From Xanthostigma xanthostigma (taxonomy: Eukaryota > Arthropoda > Insecta > Raphidioptera > Raphidiidae): 64,000 bases of DNA. Positions 41,001 to 53,790 of this stretch are shown here, piece after piece. The notes below the pieces were generated by a model. The model saw only the letters and a list, made by a program, of their open reading frames with translations. It was not told where the DNA came from and searched no databases. The translations under genes and the position numbers were made by a program. Location of the stretch: contig OY754471.1 of NCBI GenBank assembly GCA_963575645.1, positions 30,388,401 to 30,452,400 of the forward strand, given 5' to 3'. Within the stretch, counting starts at the first letter, position 1, and the number at the start of each line of letters is the position of its first letter.

Positions 41001-41392
41001 GCAGTTTGCATTTTCTTATGAGAGAATGATCCAAACCTGACTGTTATAGTGTAAATAGACTTACTTTTGTAAAATAAAGCAATTTTGCTTATAAGGACTC
41101 ATTTGCACGCAATTGTCGTGAAGCATGTAAAAACTGCTTGTCTGCGTTAAAATAATGGTTATTTTGCAGTTTTCATTTTCTTATGAGAGAATGATCCAAA
41201 CCTGAATTGTATAGTGTAAATAGACTGACCCTCATGAAATAAAGCAATTTTGCCTATAAAGACTCATTTGCACCTAATTGTCGTAAAGCATGAAAAAACT
41301 GCGTGTCTGCGTTTAAATAATGGTTAATATGCAGTTTGCATTTTCTTATGAGAGAATGATCCAAACCTGAATGTTATAGTGTAAATAGACTA
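38096..41392. repeat. 20-monomer (3297-bp) insertion by duplication in copy 3
   Basis: The offset to copy 1 rises by exactly 3297 bp across this interval. The flanks explain it: about 37094-38095 and 40391-41392 are copies of each other, sharing 'tgaaagtagacttacc', 'ttttgcctttaaggac', 'gtcgtaaaccatg', 'gttaaaatatggtt' and 'gactgaccctc'. The exact breakpoint is therefore ambiguous within that kilobase. Internally the block has its own smaller duplication: the 'aagactctttgcacc' monomer with its 1-bp deletion occurs at about 38787 and again near 40108. Confidence 0.87.
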
Positions 41393-44300
41393 ACCCTCAT
41401 GAAATAAATCAATTTTGCCTATAAGGACTCATTTGCACGCAATTGTCGTGAAGCATGTAAAAACTGTTTGTCTGCGTGAAAATGATAGTAAATATGCAGT
41501 TTGCATTTTCTTATGAGAGAATGATCCAAACCTGAATGTTATAGTTTAAATAGACTTACCCTCATGAAATAAAGCAATTTTGCCTATAAAGACTCATTTG
41601 CACCTAATTGTCATAAAGCTTTTAAAAACTGCTTATATGCGTTAAAATAATAGTTAATATGCAGTTTGCATTTTCTTATGAGAGAATGATCCAAACCTGA
41701 ATGGTATAGTGTAAATAGACTTACCCTCATAAAATAAAGCAATTTTGCCCATAAGGACTCATTTGCACCTAATTGTCATAAAGCATGTAAAAACTGCTTT
41801 CCTGCGTTTAAATAATGGTTAATATGCAGTTTGCATTTTCTTATTAGAGAATGATCCAAACCTGAATGTTATAGTGTATATAGACTAACCTTTGTAAAAT
41901 AAAGCAATTTTGCTTATAGGGACTCATTTGCACGCAAATGTCGTAAAGCATGAAAAAACTGCTTGTCTGCGTTTAAATAATGGTTAATATGCAGTTTGCA
42001 TTTTCTTATGAGAGATAGATCCAAACCTGAATGTTATAGTGTAAATAGACTTACCCTCATGAAATAAAGCAATTTTGCCTATTAGGACTCATTTGCACCT
42101 AATTGTCATAAAGCTTTTAAAAACTGCTTATATGCGTTAAAATAATAGTTAATATGCAGTTTGCATTTTCTTATGAGAGAATGATCCAAACCTGAATGGT
42201 ATAGTGTAAATAGACTTACCCTCATAAAATAAAGCAATTTTGCCCATAAGGACTCATTTGCACCTAATTGTCATAAAGCATATAAAAACTGCTTGTATGC
42301 GTTAAAATAATGGTTAATATGCAGTTTGCATTTTCTTATGAGAGAATGATCCAAACCTGAATGTTATAGTGTAAATAGACTTACCCTCATGACATAAAGC
42401 AATTTTGCCCATAAGGACTCATTTGCACCTAATTGTCATAAAGCATGTAAAAACTGCTTGTATGCGTTAAAATAATGGTTAATATGCAGTTTGCATTTTC
42501 TTATGAGAGAATGATCCAAACCTGAATGTTATAGTGTAAATAGACTTACCTTTGTAAAATAAAGCAATTTTGCCTATAAGGACTCATTTGCACGCAATTG
42601 TCGTGAAGCATGTAAGAACTGCTTGTCTGCGTGAAAATGATAGTAAATATGCAGTTTGCATTTTCTTATGAGAGAATGATCCAAACCTGAATGTTATAGT
42701 GTAAATAGACTTACCCTCATGAAATAAAGCAATTTTGCCCATAAGGACTCATTTGCACTTAATTGTCATAAAGCATGTAAAAACTGCTTGTATGCGTTAA
42801 AATAATAGTTAATATGCAGTTTGCATTTTCTTATGAGAGAATGATCCAAACCTGAATGTTATAGTGTAAATAGACTTACCTTTGTAAAATAAAGCAATTT
42901 TGCCTATAAGGACTCATTTGCACGTAATTGTCGTAAAGCATGTAAAAACTGCTTGTCTGCGTTAAAATAATGGTTAATATGCAGTTTGCATTTTCTTATG
43001 AGAGAATGATCCAAACCTGAATGTTTTAGTGTAAATAGACTTACCCTCATGAAATAAAGCAATTTTGCCTATACAGACTCATTTGCCCCTAATTGTCGTA
43101 AAGCATGTAAAAACTGCTTGTCTGCGTTTAAATAATGGTTAATATGCAGTATGCATTTTCTTATGAGAGAAAGATCCAAACCTGAATGCTATAGTGTAAA
43201 AAGACTTACCCTCATGAAATAAAGCAATTTTGCCTATAAAGACTCATATGCACCTAATTGTCGTAAAGCATAAAAAACTGCTTGTATGCGTTAAAATGAT
43301 AGTAAATATGCAGTTTGCATTTTCTTACGAGAGAATGATCCAAACCTGAATGTTATAGTGTAAATAGACTTACCTTTGTAAAATAATGCAATTTTGCCTA
43401 TAAGGACTCATTTGCACCTAATTGTCATAAAGCATGTAAAAACTGCTTGTATGCGTTAAAATAATGGTTAATATGCAGTTTGCATTTTCTTATGAGAGAA
43501 AGATCCAAAACTGAATGTTATAGTGAAAGTAGACTTACCTTTGTGAAATAAAACATTCTTTGCCTTTAAGGACTTATTTCCACCTTATTGTCGTAAAACA
43601 TGTAAAAACTGCTTGTCTGCGTTAAAATAATGGTTAATATGCCGTTTGCATTTTCTTATGAGAGAATGATCCAAACCTGAATTGTATAGTGTAAATAGAC
43701 TGACCCTCATGAAATAAAGCAATTTTGCCTATAAAGACTCATTTGCACCTAATTGTCGTAAAGCATGAAAAAACTGCTTGTCTGCGTTTAAATAATGGTT
43801 AATTGCAGTTTGCATTTTCTTATGAGAGAATGATCCAAACCTGAATGGTATAGTGTAAATAGACTAACCCTCATGAAATAAAGCAATTTTGCCTATAAGG
43901 ACTCATTTGCACCTAATTGTCATAAAGCATGTAAAAACTGCTTGTATGCGTTAAAATAATGGTTAATATGCAGTTTGCATTTTCTTATGAGAGAATGATC
44001 CAAACCTGAATGTTATAATGTAAATAGACTTAACTTTGTAAAATAAAGCAATTTTGCCTATAAGGACTCATTTGCACGCAATTGTCGTGAAGCATGTAAA
44101 AACTGCTTGTCTGCGTTAAAATAAAGGTTAATATGCAGTTTGCATTTTCTTATGAGAGAATGATCCAAACCTGAATGTTTTAGTGTAAATAGACTTACCC
44201 TCATGAAATAAAGCAATTTTGCCTATAAAGACTCATTTGCACCTAATTGTCATAAAGCATGTAAAAACTGCTTGTATGCGTTAAAATGATAGTAAATATG

Positions 44301-45201
44301 CAGTGTGCATTTTCTTATAAGAGAATGATCCAAAACTGAATGTTATAGTGTAAATAGACTTACCCTCATGAAATAAAGCAATTTTGCCTATAAAGACTCA
44401 TTTGCACCTAATTGTCATAAAGCATGTAAAAACTACTTGTATGCGTTAAAATGATAGTAAATATGCAGTTTGCATTTTCCTATGAGAGAATGATCCAAAC
44501 CTGAATGGTATAGTGTAAATAGACTAACCCTCATGAAATAAAGCAATTTTGCCTATAAGGACTCATTTGCACCTAATTGTCATAAAGCATGTAAAAACTG
44601 CTTGTATGCGTTAAAATAATGGTTAATATGCAGTTTGCATTTTCTTATGAGAGAATGATCCAAACCTGAATGTTATAATGTAAATAGACTTAACTTTGTA
44701 AAATAAAGCAATTTTGCCTATAAGGACTCATTTGCACGCAATTGTCGTGAAGCATTAAAAACTGCTTGTCTGCGTTAAAATAAAGGTTAATATGCAGTTT
44801 GCATTTTCTTATAAGAGCATGATCCAAACCTGAATGCTTTAGTGTAAATAGACTGACCCTCATGAAATAAAGCAATTTTGCCTATAAAGACTCATTTGCA
44901 CCTAATTGTCATAAAGCATGTAAAAACTGCTTGTATGCGTTAAAATAATAGTTAATATGCAGTTTGCATTTTCTTGTGAGAGAATGATCCAAAACTGAAT
45001 GTTATAGTGTAAATAGACTAACCCTCATGAAAATAAAGCAATTTTGAACATAAGGACTCATTTGCACCTAATTGTCATAAAGCATGTAAAAACTGCTTGT
45101 ATGCGTTAAAATAATGGTTAATATGCAGTTTGCATTTTCTTATGAGAGAATGATCCAAACCTGAATGTTATAGTGTAAATAGACTAACCCTCATGAAATA
45201 A

Positions 45202-46481
45202 AGCAATTTTGCCTATAAGGACTCATTTGCACGCAATTGTCGTGAAACATGTAAAAACTGCTTGTCTGCGTGAAAATGATAGTAAATATGCAGTTTGCAT
45301 TTTCTTATGAGAGAATGATCCAAACCTGAATGTTATAGTGTAAATAGACTAACCTTTGTAAAATAAAGCAATTTTGCTTATAAGGACTCATTTGCACGCA
45401 ATTGTCGTAAAGCATGAAAAAACTGCTTGTCTGCGTTTAAATAATGGTTAATATAAAGTTTGCATTTTCTTATGAGAGATAGATCCAAACCTGAATGTTA
45501 TAGTTTAAATAGACTTACCCTCATGAAATAAAGCAATTTTGCCTATAAAGACTCATTTGCACCTAATTGTCGTAAAGCATGTAAAAACTGCTTGTCTGCG
45601 TTAAAATAATGGTTAATATGCAGTTTTCAATTTCTTATGAGAGAATGATCCAAACCTGAATGTTATAGTGAAAATAGACTTACCTTTGTAAAATAACGCA
45701 ATTTAGCCTATAAGGACTCATTTGCACGCAATAGTCGTAAAGCATGTAAAAACTGCTTGTCTGCGTTAAAATAAAGGTTAATATGCAGTTTGCATTTTCT
45801 TATAAGAGCATGATCCAAACCTGAATGTTTTAGTGTAAATAGACTTACCCTCATAAAATAAAGCAATTTTGCCTATAAAGACTCATTTGCACCTAATTGT
45901 CATAAAGCATGTAAAAACTGCTTGTATGCGTTAAAATAATAGTTAATATGCAGTTTGCATTTTCTTGTGAGAGAATGATCCAAAACTGAATGTTATAGTG
46001 TAAATAGACTAACCCTCATGAAATAAAGCAATTTTGAACATAAGGACTCATTTGCACCTAATTGTCATAAAGCATGTAAAAACTGCTTGTATGCGTTAAA
46101 ATAATGGTTAATATGCTGTTTGCATTTTCTTATGAGAGAATGATCCAAACCTGAATGTTATAGTGTAAATAGACTAACCCTCATGAAATAAAGCAATTTT
46201 GCCTATAAGGACTCATTTGCACGCAATTGTCGTGAAACATGTAAAAACTGCTTGTCTGCGTGAAAATGATAGTAAATATGCAGTTTGCATTTTCTTATGA
46301 GAGAATGATCCAAACCTGAATGTTATAGTGTAAATAGACTAACCTTTGTAAAATAAAGCAATTTTGCTTATAAGGACTCATTTGCACGCAATTGTCGTAA
46401 AGCATGAAAAAACTGCTTGTCTGCGTTTAAATAATGGTTAATATAAAGTTTGCATTTTCTTATGAGAGATAGATCCAAACC
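45202..46481. repeat. 6-monomer (990-bp) duplication at the end of copy 3
   Basis: The run with 'cgtgaaacatg', 'gcatgaaaaaactgc', 'atataaagtttgc' and 'gagagatagatcc' starting at about 45202 recurs at about 46192, 990 bp later. The second occurrence follows the 'atatgctgtttgc' monomer (about 46115), where copies 1 and 2 instead continue the 10-mer HOR. This duplication is thus the junction where the 17-kb HOR pattern stops. Confidence 0.82.
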
Positions 46482-47192
46482 TGAATGTTATAGTGTAAAT
46501 AGACTTACCCTCATGAAATAAAGCAATTTTGCCTATAAGGACTCATTTACACCTAATTGTCATAAAGCTTTTAAAAACTGCTTGTATGCGTTAAAATAAT
46601 TGTTAATATGCAGTTTGCATTTTCTTATGAGAGAATGATCCAAACCTGAATGTTATAGTGTAAATAGACTTACCTTTGTAAAATAAAGCAATTTTGCTTA
46701 TAAGGACTCATTTGCACGCAATTGTCGTGAAGCATGTAAAAACTGCTTGTCTGCGTTAAAATAATGGTTAATATGCAGTTTGCATTTTCTTATGAGAGAA
46801 TGATCCAAACCTGAATGTTATAGTGTAAATAGACTTACCTTTGTAAAATAAAGCAATTTTGCCTATAAGGACTCATTTGCACGCAATTGTCGTGAAGCAT
46901 GTAAAAACTGCTTGTCTGCGTTTAAATATTGGTTAATATGCAGTTTGCATTTTCTTATGAGAGAATGATCCAAACCTGAATGTTATAGTGTAAATAGACT
47001 TACCTTCATTAAATAATGCAATTTTGCATATAAGGACTCATTTGCCCCTAATTGTCATAAAGCAAGTAAAAACTGATTGTATGCGTTAAAATAATGGTTA
47101 ATATGCAGATTGCATTTTCTTATGAGAGAATGATCCAAACCTGAATGTTATAGTGTAAATAGACTTACCTATGTAAAATAAAGCAATTTTGC

Positions 47193-48150
47193 CTATAAGG
47201 ACTCATTTGCACGCAATTGTCGTGAAGCATGTAAAAACTGCTTGTCTGCGTTAAAATAATGGTTAATATGCAGTTTGCATTTTCTTATGAGAGAATGATC
47301 CAAACCTGAATGTTGCAGTGAAAGTAGACTTACCTTTGTGAAATAAAACAATTTTGCCTTTAAGGACTTATTTGCACCTAATTGTCGTAAACCATGTAAA
47401 AACTGCTTGTCTGCGTGAAAATGATAGCCAGATTTCAGTTTGCATTTTCTTATGAGAGAATGATCCAAACCTGAATGTTATAGTGTAAATAGACTTACTC
47501 TCATGAAATAAAGCAATTTTGCCTATAAGGACTCATTTGCACCTAATTGTCATAAAGCATGTAAAAACTGCTTGTATGCGTTAAAATAATAGTTAATATG
47601 CAGTTTGCATTTTCTTGTGAGAGAATGATCCAAGCCTGAATGTTATAGCGTAAGTAAACTTACCTTTGTATAATAAAGAAATTTTGCCTATAAGGACTCA
47701 TTTGCACCTAATTGTCGTAAAGCATGTAAAAACTGCTTGTCTGCGTTAAAATATGGTTAATATGCAGTTTGCATTTTCTTATGAGAGAATAATCCAAACC
47801 TGAATGTTATAGTGTAAATAGACTAACCTTCATGAAATAAAGCAATTTTGCTTATAAGGACTTATTTGCCCCTAATTGTCATAAAGCATGTAAAAACTGC
47901 CTGTATGCGTTAAAATAATGGTTAATATGCAGTTTGCATTTTCTTATGAGAGAATGATCCAAACCTGAATGTTATAGTATAAATAGACTTACTTTTGTAA
48001 AATAAAGCAATTTTGCTTATAAGGACTCATTTGCACGCAATTGTCATGAAGCATGTAAAAACTGCTTGTCTGCGTTAAAATAATGGTTATTTTGCAGTTT
48101 TCATTTTCTTATGAGAGAATGATCCAAACCTGAATTGTATAGTGTAAATA
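47193..48150. repeat. Diverged fragment of the large HOR start
   Basis: It matches 343 to about 1300 in order: 'gttgcagtgaaag', 'ttttgcctttaaggac', 'gtcgtaaaccatg', 'tatagcgtaagtaaac', 'gttaaaatatggtt', 'ttattttgcagttttc' and 'gaattgtatagtg'. It has more private changes than copies 1-3 have between themselves, for example 'atagccagatttcag' at about 47424 and 'ataaagaaattttgcc' at about 47672. Homology ends where copy 1 has 'gactgaccctc'. It is likely an older fragment stranded beyond the HOR boundary. Confidence 0.8.
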
Positions 48151-49320
48151 GACTTACCTTTGTAAAATAAAGCAATTTTGCCTATAAGGACTCATTTGCA
48201 CGCAATTGACGTGAAGCATGAAAAAACTGCGTGTCTGCGTTTAAATAATGGTTAATATGCAGTTTGCATTTTCTTATGAGAGAATGATCCAAACCTGAAT
48301 GTTATAGTGTAAATAGACTAACCCTCATGAAATAAAGCAATTTTGCCTATAAGGACTCATTTGCACGCAATTGTCGTGAAGCATGTAAAAACTGCTTGTC
48401 TGCGTGAAAATGATAGTAAATATGCAGTTTGCATTTTCTTATGAGAGAATGATCCAAACCTGAATGTTATAGTTTAAATAGACTAACCCTCATGAAATAA
48501 AGCAATTTTGCCTATAAAGACTCATTTGCACCTAATTGTCGTAAAGCATGTAATAACTGCTTTCCTGCGTTTAAATAATGGTTAATATGCAGTTTGCATT
48601 TTCTTATGAGAGAATGATCCAAACCTGAATGTTATAGTGTAAATAGACTAACCCTCATGAAATAAAGCAATTTTGCCCATAAGGACTCATTTGCACCTAA
48701 TTGTCATAAAGCATGTAAAAACTGCTTGTATGCGTTAAAATAATGGTTAATATGCAGTTTGCATTTTCTTATGAGAGAATGATCCAAACCTGAATGTTAT
48801 AGTGTAAATAGACTTACCTTTGTAAAATAAAGCAATTTTGCCTATAAAGACTCATTTGCACGCAATTGTCGTGAAACATGTAAAAACTGCTTGTCCGCGT
48901 GAAAATGACAGTAAATATGCAGTTTGCATTTTCTTATGAGAGAATGATCCAAACCTGAATGTTATAGTGTAAATAGACTAACCTTTGTAAAATAAAGCAA
49001 TTTTGCTTATAAGGACTCATTTGCACCTAATTGTCGTAAAGCATGAAAAAACTGCGTGTCTGCGTTTAAATAATGGTTAATATGCAGTTTGCATTTTCTT
49101 ATGAGAGAATGATCCAAACCTGAATGTTATAGTGTAAATAAACTAACCCTCATGAAATAAAGCAATTTTGCCTATAAGGACTCATTTGCACGCAATTGTC
49201 GTGAAACATGTAAAAACTGCTTGTCCGCGTGAAAATGATAGTAAATATGCAGTTTGCATTTTCTTATGAGAGAATGATCCAAACCTGAATGTTATAGTGT
49301 AAATAGACTAACCTTTGTAA

Positions 49321-50940
49321 AATAAAGCAATTTTGCCTATAAGGACTCATTTGAACGCAATTGTCGTGAAGCATGTAAAAACTGCTTGTCTGCGTTAAAA
49401 TAATGGTTAATATGCAGTTTGCATTTTTTTATGAGAGAATGATCCAAACCTGAATGTTATAATGAAAACAGACTTACCTTTGTAAAATAACGCAATTTTG
49501 CCTATAAGGACTCATTTGCACGCAATTGTCGTAAAGCATGTAAAAACTGCTTGTCTGCGTTAAAATAAAGGTTAATATGCAGTTTGCATTTTCTTATGAG
49601 AGAATGATCCAAACCTGAATGTTTTAATGTAAATTGACTTACCCTCATGAAATAAAGCAATTTTGCCAATAAAGACTCATTTGCACCTAATTGTCATAAA
49701 GCATGTAAAAACTGCTTGTATGCGTTAAAATGATAGTAAATATGCAGTTTGCATTTTCTTATGAGAAAATGATACAAACCTAAATGTGATAGTGTAAATA
49801 GACTTACCCTCATGAAATAAAGCAATTTTGCCCATAAGGACTCATTTGCACCTAATTGTCATAAAGCATGTAAAAACTGCTTGTATGCGTTAAAATAATG
49901 GTTAATATGCAGTTTGCATTTTCTTATGAGAGAATGATCCAAACCTGAATGTTATAGTGTAAATAGACTTACCTTTGTAAAATAAAGCAATTTTGCCTAT
50001 AAGGACTCATTTGCACGCAATTGTCGTGAAGCATGTAAGAACTGCTTGTCTGCGTGAAAATGATAGTAAATATGCAGTTTGCATTTTCTTATGAGAGAAT
50101 GATCCAAACCTGAATGTTATAGTGTAAATAGACTTACACTCATGAAATAAAGCAATTTTGCCTATAAAGACTCATTTGCTCCTAATTGTCGTAAAGCATG
50201 TAAAAACTGCTTGTCTGCGTTTAAATAATGGTTAATATGCAGTATGCATTTTCTTATGAGAGAAAGATCCAAACCTGAATGTTATAGTGTAAATAGATTT
50301 ACCTTCATGAAATAAAGCAATTTTGCCTATAAGGACTCATTTGCCCCTAATTGTCATAAAGCATTTAAAAACTGCTTGTATGCGTTAAAATAATGGTTAA
50401 TATGCAGTTTGCATTTTCTTATGAGAGAATGATCCAAACCTGAATGTTGTAGTGTAAATAGACTTACCTTTGTAAAATAAAGCAATTTTGCTTATAAGGA
50501 CTCATTTGCACGCAATTGTCGTGAAGCATGTAAAAACTGCTTGTCTGCGTTAAAATAATGGTTAATATGCAGTTTTCATTTTCATATGAGAGAATGATCC
50601 AAAACTGAATTGTATAGTGTAAATAGACTGACCCTCATGAAATAAAGCAATTTTGCCTATAAAGACTCATTTGCACCTAATTGTCGTTAAGCATAAAAAA
50701 ACTGCTTGTCTGCGTTTAAATAATGGTTAATATGCAGTTTGCATTTTCTTATGAGAGAATGATCCAAACCTGAATGTTATAGTGTAAATAGACTAACCCT
50801 CATGAAATAAGGCAATTTTGCCTATAACGACTCATTTGCACCTAATTGTCATAAAGCATGTAAAAACTGCTTGTATGCGTTAAAATAATGGTTAATATGC
50901 AGTTTGCATTTTCTTATGAGAGAAAGATCCAAACCTGAAT
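49321..50940. repeat. Left member of a 60-monomer-spaced duplicate (partner 59222-60841)
   Basis: Offset 9901 bp (60 x 165 + 1) aligns this segment to 59222-60841, with shared rare variants 'ttgaacgcaattg', 'ttataatgaaaacagac', 'gatacaaacctaaatg', 'gacttacactcatg', 'gcagtatgcatt' and 'gtcgttaagcataaa'. Beyond about 50940 the match resumes at 61681 with offset 10561, because the right member contains a 4-monomer insertion. This is a long-range periodicity in the right domain different from the 17-kb one. Confidence 0.82.
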
Positions 50941-53130
50941 GTTATAGTGAAAGTAGACTTACCTTCATGAAATAAAGCAAATTTGCCTATAAGGACTAAT
51001 TTGCACCTAATTGTCGTAAAGCATGTAAAAACTGCTTGTTTGCGTTAAAATGATAGTAAATGTTCAGTTTGCATTTTCTTATGAGAGAATGATCCAAACC
51101 TGAATGTTATAGTGTAAATAGACTTGCCTTTGTAAAATAAAGCAATTTTGCTTATAAGGACTCATTTGCACCTAATTGTCGTGAAGCATGTAAAAACAAC
51201 TTGTCTGCGTAAAAATGATAGTAAATATGCACTTTTCCTTTTCTAATGAGAGAATGATCCACACCTGAATGTTATAGTGTAAATAGACTTACCTTTGTAA
51301 AATAAAGCAATTTTGCCTATAAGGACTCATTTGCACGCAATTGTCGTGAAGCATGTAAAAACTGCTTGTCTGCGTTAAAATAATGGTTAATATGCAGTTT
51401 GCATTTTTTTATGAGAGAATGATCCAACCCTAAATGTTATAGTGAAAATACACTAACCCTCATGAAATAAAGCAATTTTGCCTATAAGGACTCATTTGCA
51501 CGCAATTGTCGTGAAACATGTAAAAACTGCTTGTCTGCGTGAAAATGATAGTAAATATGCAGTTTGCATTTTCTTATGAGAGAATGATCCAAACCTGAAT
51601 GTTATAGTGTAAATAGACTAACCTTTGTAAAATAAAGCAATTTTGCTTATAAGGACTCATTTGCACGCAATTGTCGTAAAGCATGAAAAAACTGCTTGTC
51701 TGCGTTTAAATAATGGTTAATATGCAGTTTGCATTTTCTTATGAGAGATAGATCCAAACCTGAATGTTATAGTGTAAATAGACTTACCCTCATGAAATAA
51801 AGCAATTTTGCCTATAAGGACTCATTTGCACCTAATTGTCATAAAGCTTTTGAAAACTGCTTGAATGCGTTAAAATAATTGTTAATATGCAGTTTGCATT
51901 TTCTTATGAGAGAATAATCCAAATCTGAATGTTATAGTGTAAATAGACTTACCTTTGTAAAATAAAGCAATTTTGCTTTTAAGGACTCATTTGCACGCAA
52001 TTGTCGTGAAGCATGTAAAAACTGCTTGTCTGCGTTAAAATAATGGTTAATATGCAGTTTGCAATTTCTTATGAGAGAATGATCCAAACCTGAAAGTTAT
52101 AGTGAAAGTAGACTTACCTTTGTGAAATAAAGCAATTTTGCCTATAAGGACTCATTTGCCCCTAATTGTCATAAAGCATGTAAAAACTGCTTGTCTGCGT
52201 TAAAATAATGGTTAATATGCAGTTTGCATTTTCTTATGAGAGAATGATCCAAACCTGAATGTTATAGTGTAAATAGACTAACCTTTGTAAAATAAAGCAA
52301 TTTTGCCTATAAGGACTCATTTGCACGCAATTGTCGTGAAGCATGTAAAAACTGCTTGTCTGCGTTAAAATAATGGTTAATATGCAGTTTGCATTTTCTT
52401 ATGAGAGAATGATCCAAACCTGAATGTTATAGTGAAAATAGACTTACCTTTGTAAAATAAAGCAATTTTGCCTATAAGGACTCATTTGCACCTAATTGTC
52501 ATAAAGCATGTAAAAACTGCTTGTATGCGTTAAAATGATAGTAAATATGCAGTTTGCATTTTCTTATGAGAGAATGATCCAAAACTGAATGTTATAGTGT
52601 AAATAGACTAACCCTCATGTATAAAGCAATTTTGAACATAAGGACTCATTTGCACCTAATTGTCATAAAGCATGTAAAAACTGCTTGTATGCGTTAAAAT
52701 TATGGTTAATATGCAGTTTGCATTTTCTTATGAGAGAATGATCCAAACCTGAATGGTATAGTGTAAATAGACTTACCTTTGGAAAATAAAGCAATTTTGC
52801 CTATAAAGACTCATTTGCACCTAATTGTCGTAAAGCATGACAAAACTGCGTGTCTGCGTTTAAATAATAGTTAATATGCAGTTTGCATTTTCTTATGAGA
52901 GAATGATCCAAACCTGAATGTTATAGTGTAAATAGACTAACCCTCATGAAATAAAGCAATTTTGCCTATAAGGACTCATTTGCACGCAATTGTCGTAAAG
53001 CATGTAAAAACTGCTTGTCTGCGTTAAAATAAAGGTTAATATGCAGTTTGCATTTTCTTATGAGAGAATGATCCAAACCTGAATGTTTTAGTGTAAATTG
53101 ACTTACCCTCATGAAATAAAGCAATTTTGC

Positions 53131-53790
53131 CCATAAGGACTCATTTGCACCTAATTGTCATAAAGCATATAAAAACTGCTTGTATGCGTTAAAATAAAGG
53201 TTAATATGCAGTTTGCATTTTCTTATGAGAGAATGATCCAAACCTGAATGTTTTAGTGTAAATAGACTTACCCTCATGAAATAAAGCAATTTTGCCAATA
53301 AAGACTCATTTGCACCTAATTGTCATAAAGCATGTAAAAACTGCTTGTATGCGTTAAAATGATAGTAAATATGCAGTTTGCATTTTCTTATGAGAAAATG
53401 ATCCAAACCTAAATGTTATAGTGTAAATAGACTTACCCTCATGAAATAAAGCAATTTTGCCCATAAGGACTCATTTGCACCTAATTGTCATAAAGCATGT
53501 AAAAACTGCTTGTATGCGTTAAATTAAAGGTTAATATGCAGTTTGCATTTTCTTATGAGAGAATGATCCAAACCTGAATGTTTTAGTGTAAATAGACTTA
53601 CCCTCATGAAATAAAGCAATTTTGCCAATAAAGACTCATTTGCACCTAATTGTCATAAAGCATGTAAAAACTGCTTGTATGCGTTAAAATGATAGTAAAT
53701 ATGCAGTTTGCATTTTCTTATGAGAAAATGATCCAAACCTAAATGTTATAGTGTAAATAGACTTACCCTCATAAAATAAAGCAATTTTGC
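53131..53790. repeat. Dimeric 330-bp tandem repeat (two units)
   Basis: 'ccataaggac' occurs at 53131, 53461 and 53791, exactly 330 bp apart. Each unit pairs a 'cccataagg' monomer with a 'ccaataaagac' monomer ('tttgccaata' at 53291 and 53621) and includes 'gagaaaatgatccaaac'. A private 'gcgttaaattaaagg' marks the second unit. This is the smallest HOR seen in the window and looks recently formed. Confidence 0.85.

Larger units (their letters stand above)
36626..46490. repeat. Large higher-order repeat, copy 3 (incomplete, with insertion)
   Basis: It matches copy 1 from position 1 at offset 36625 up to 38095, and again from 41393 at offset 39922 (39921 by about 45200), until about 46160. It therefore covers the equivalent of copy-1 positions 1 to about 6240, plus an insertion and a terminal duplication. 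It keeps the 'aaaacattctttgcc' monomer (about 43551) that copy 2 lost. The first 10-mer HOR unit begins, then the pattern breaks off. Confidence 0.9.

Noticed and set aside
44690-44875. Minus-strand 61-codon open frame as a gene
   Set aside because: It again starts at TTG. Its end is altered by a small deletion in the 'gcattaaaaactg' segment near 44754, which shifts the frame in one monomer. It is a chance product of an indel in the repeat.
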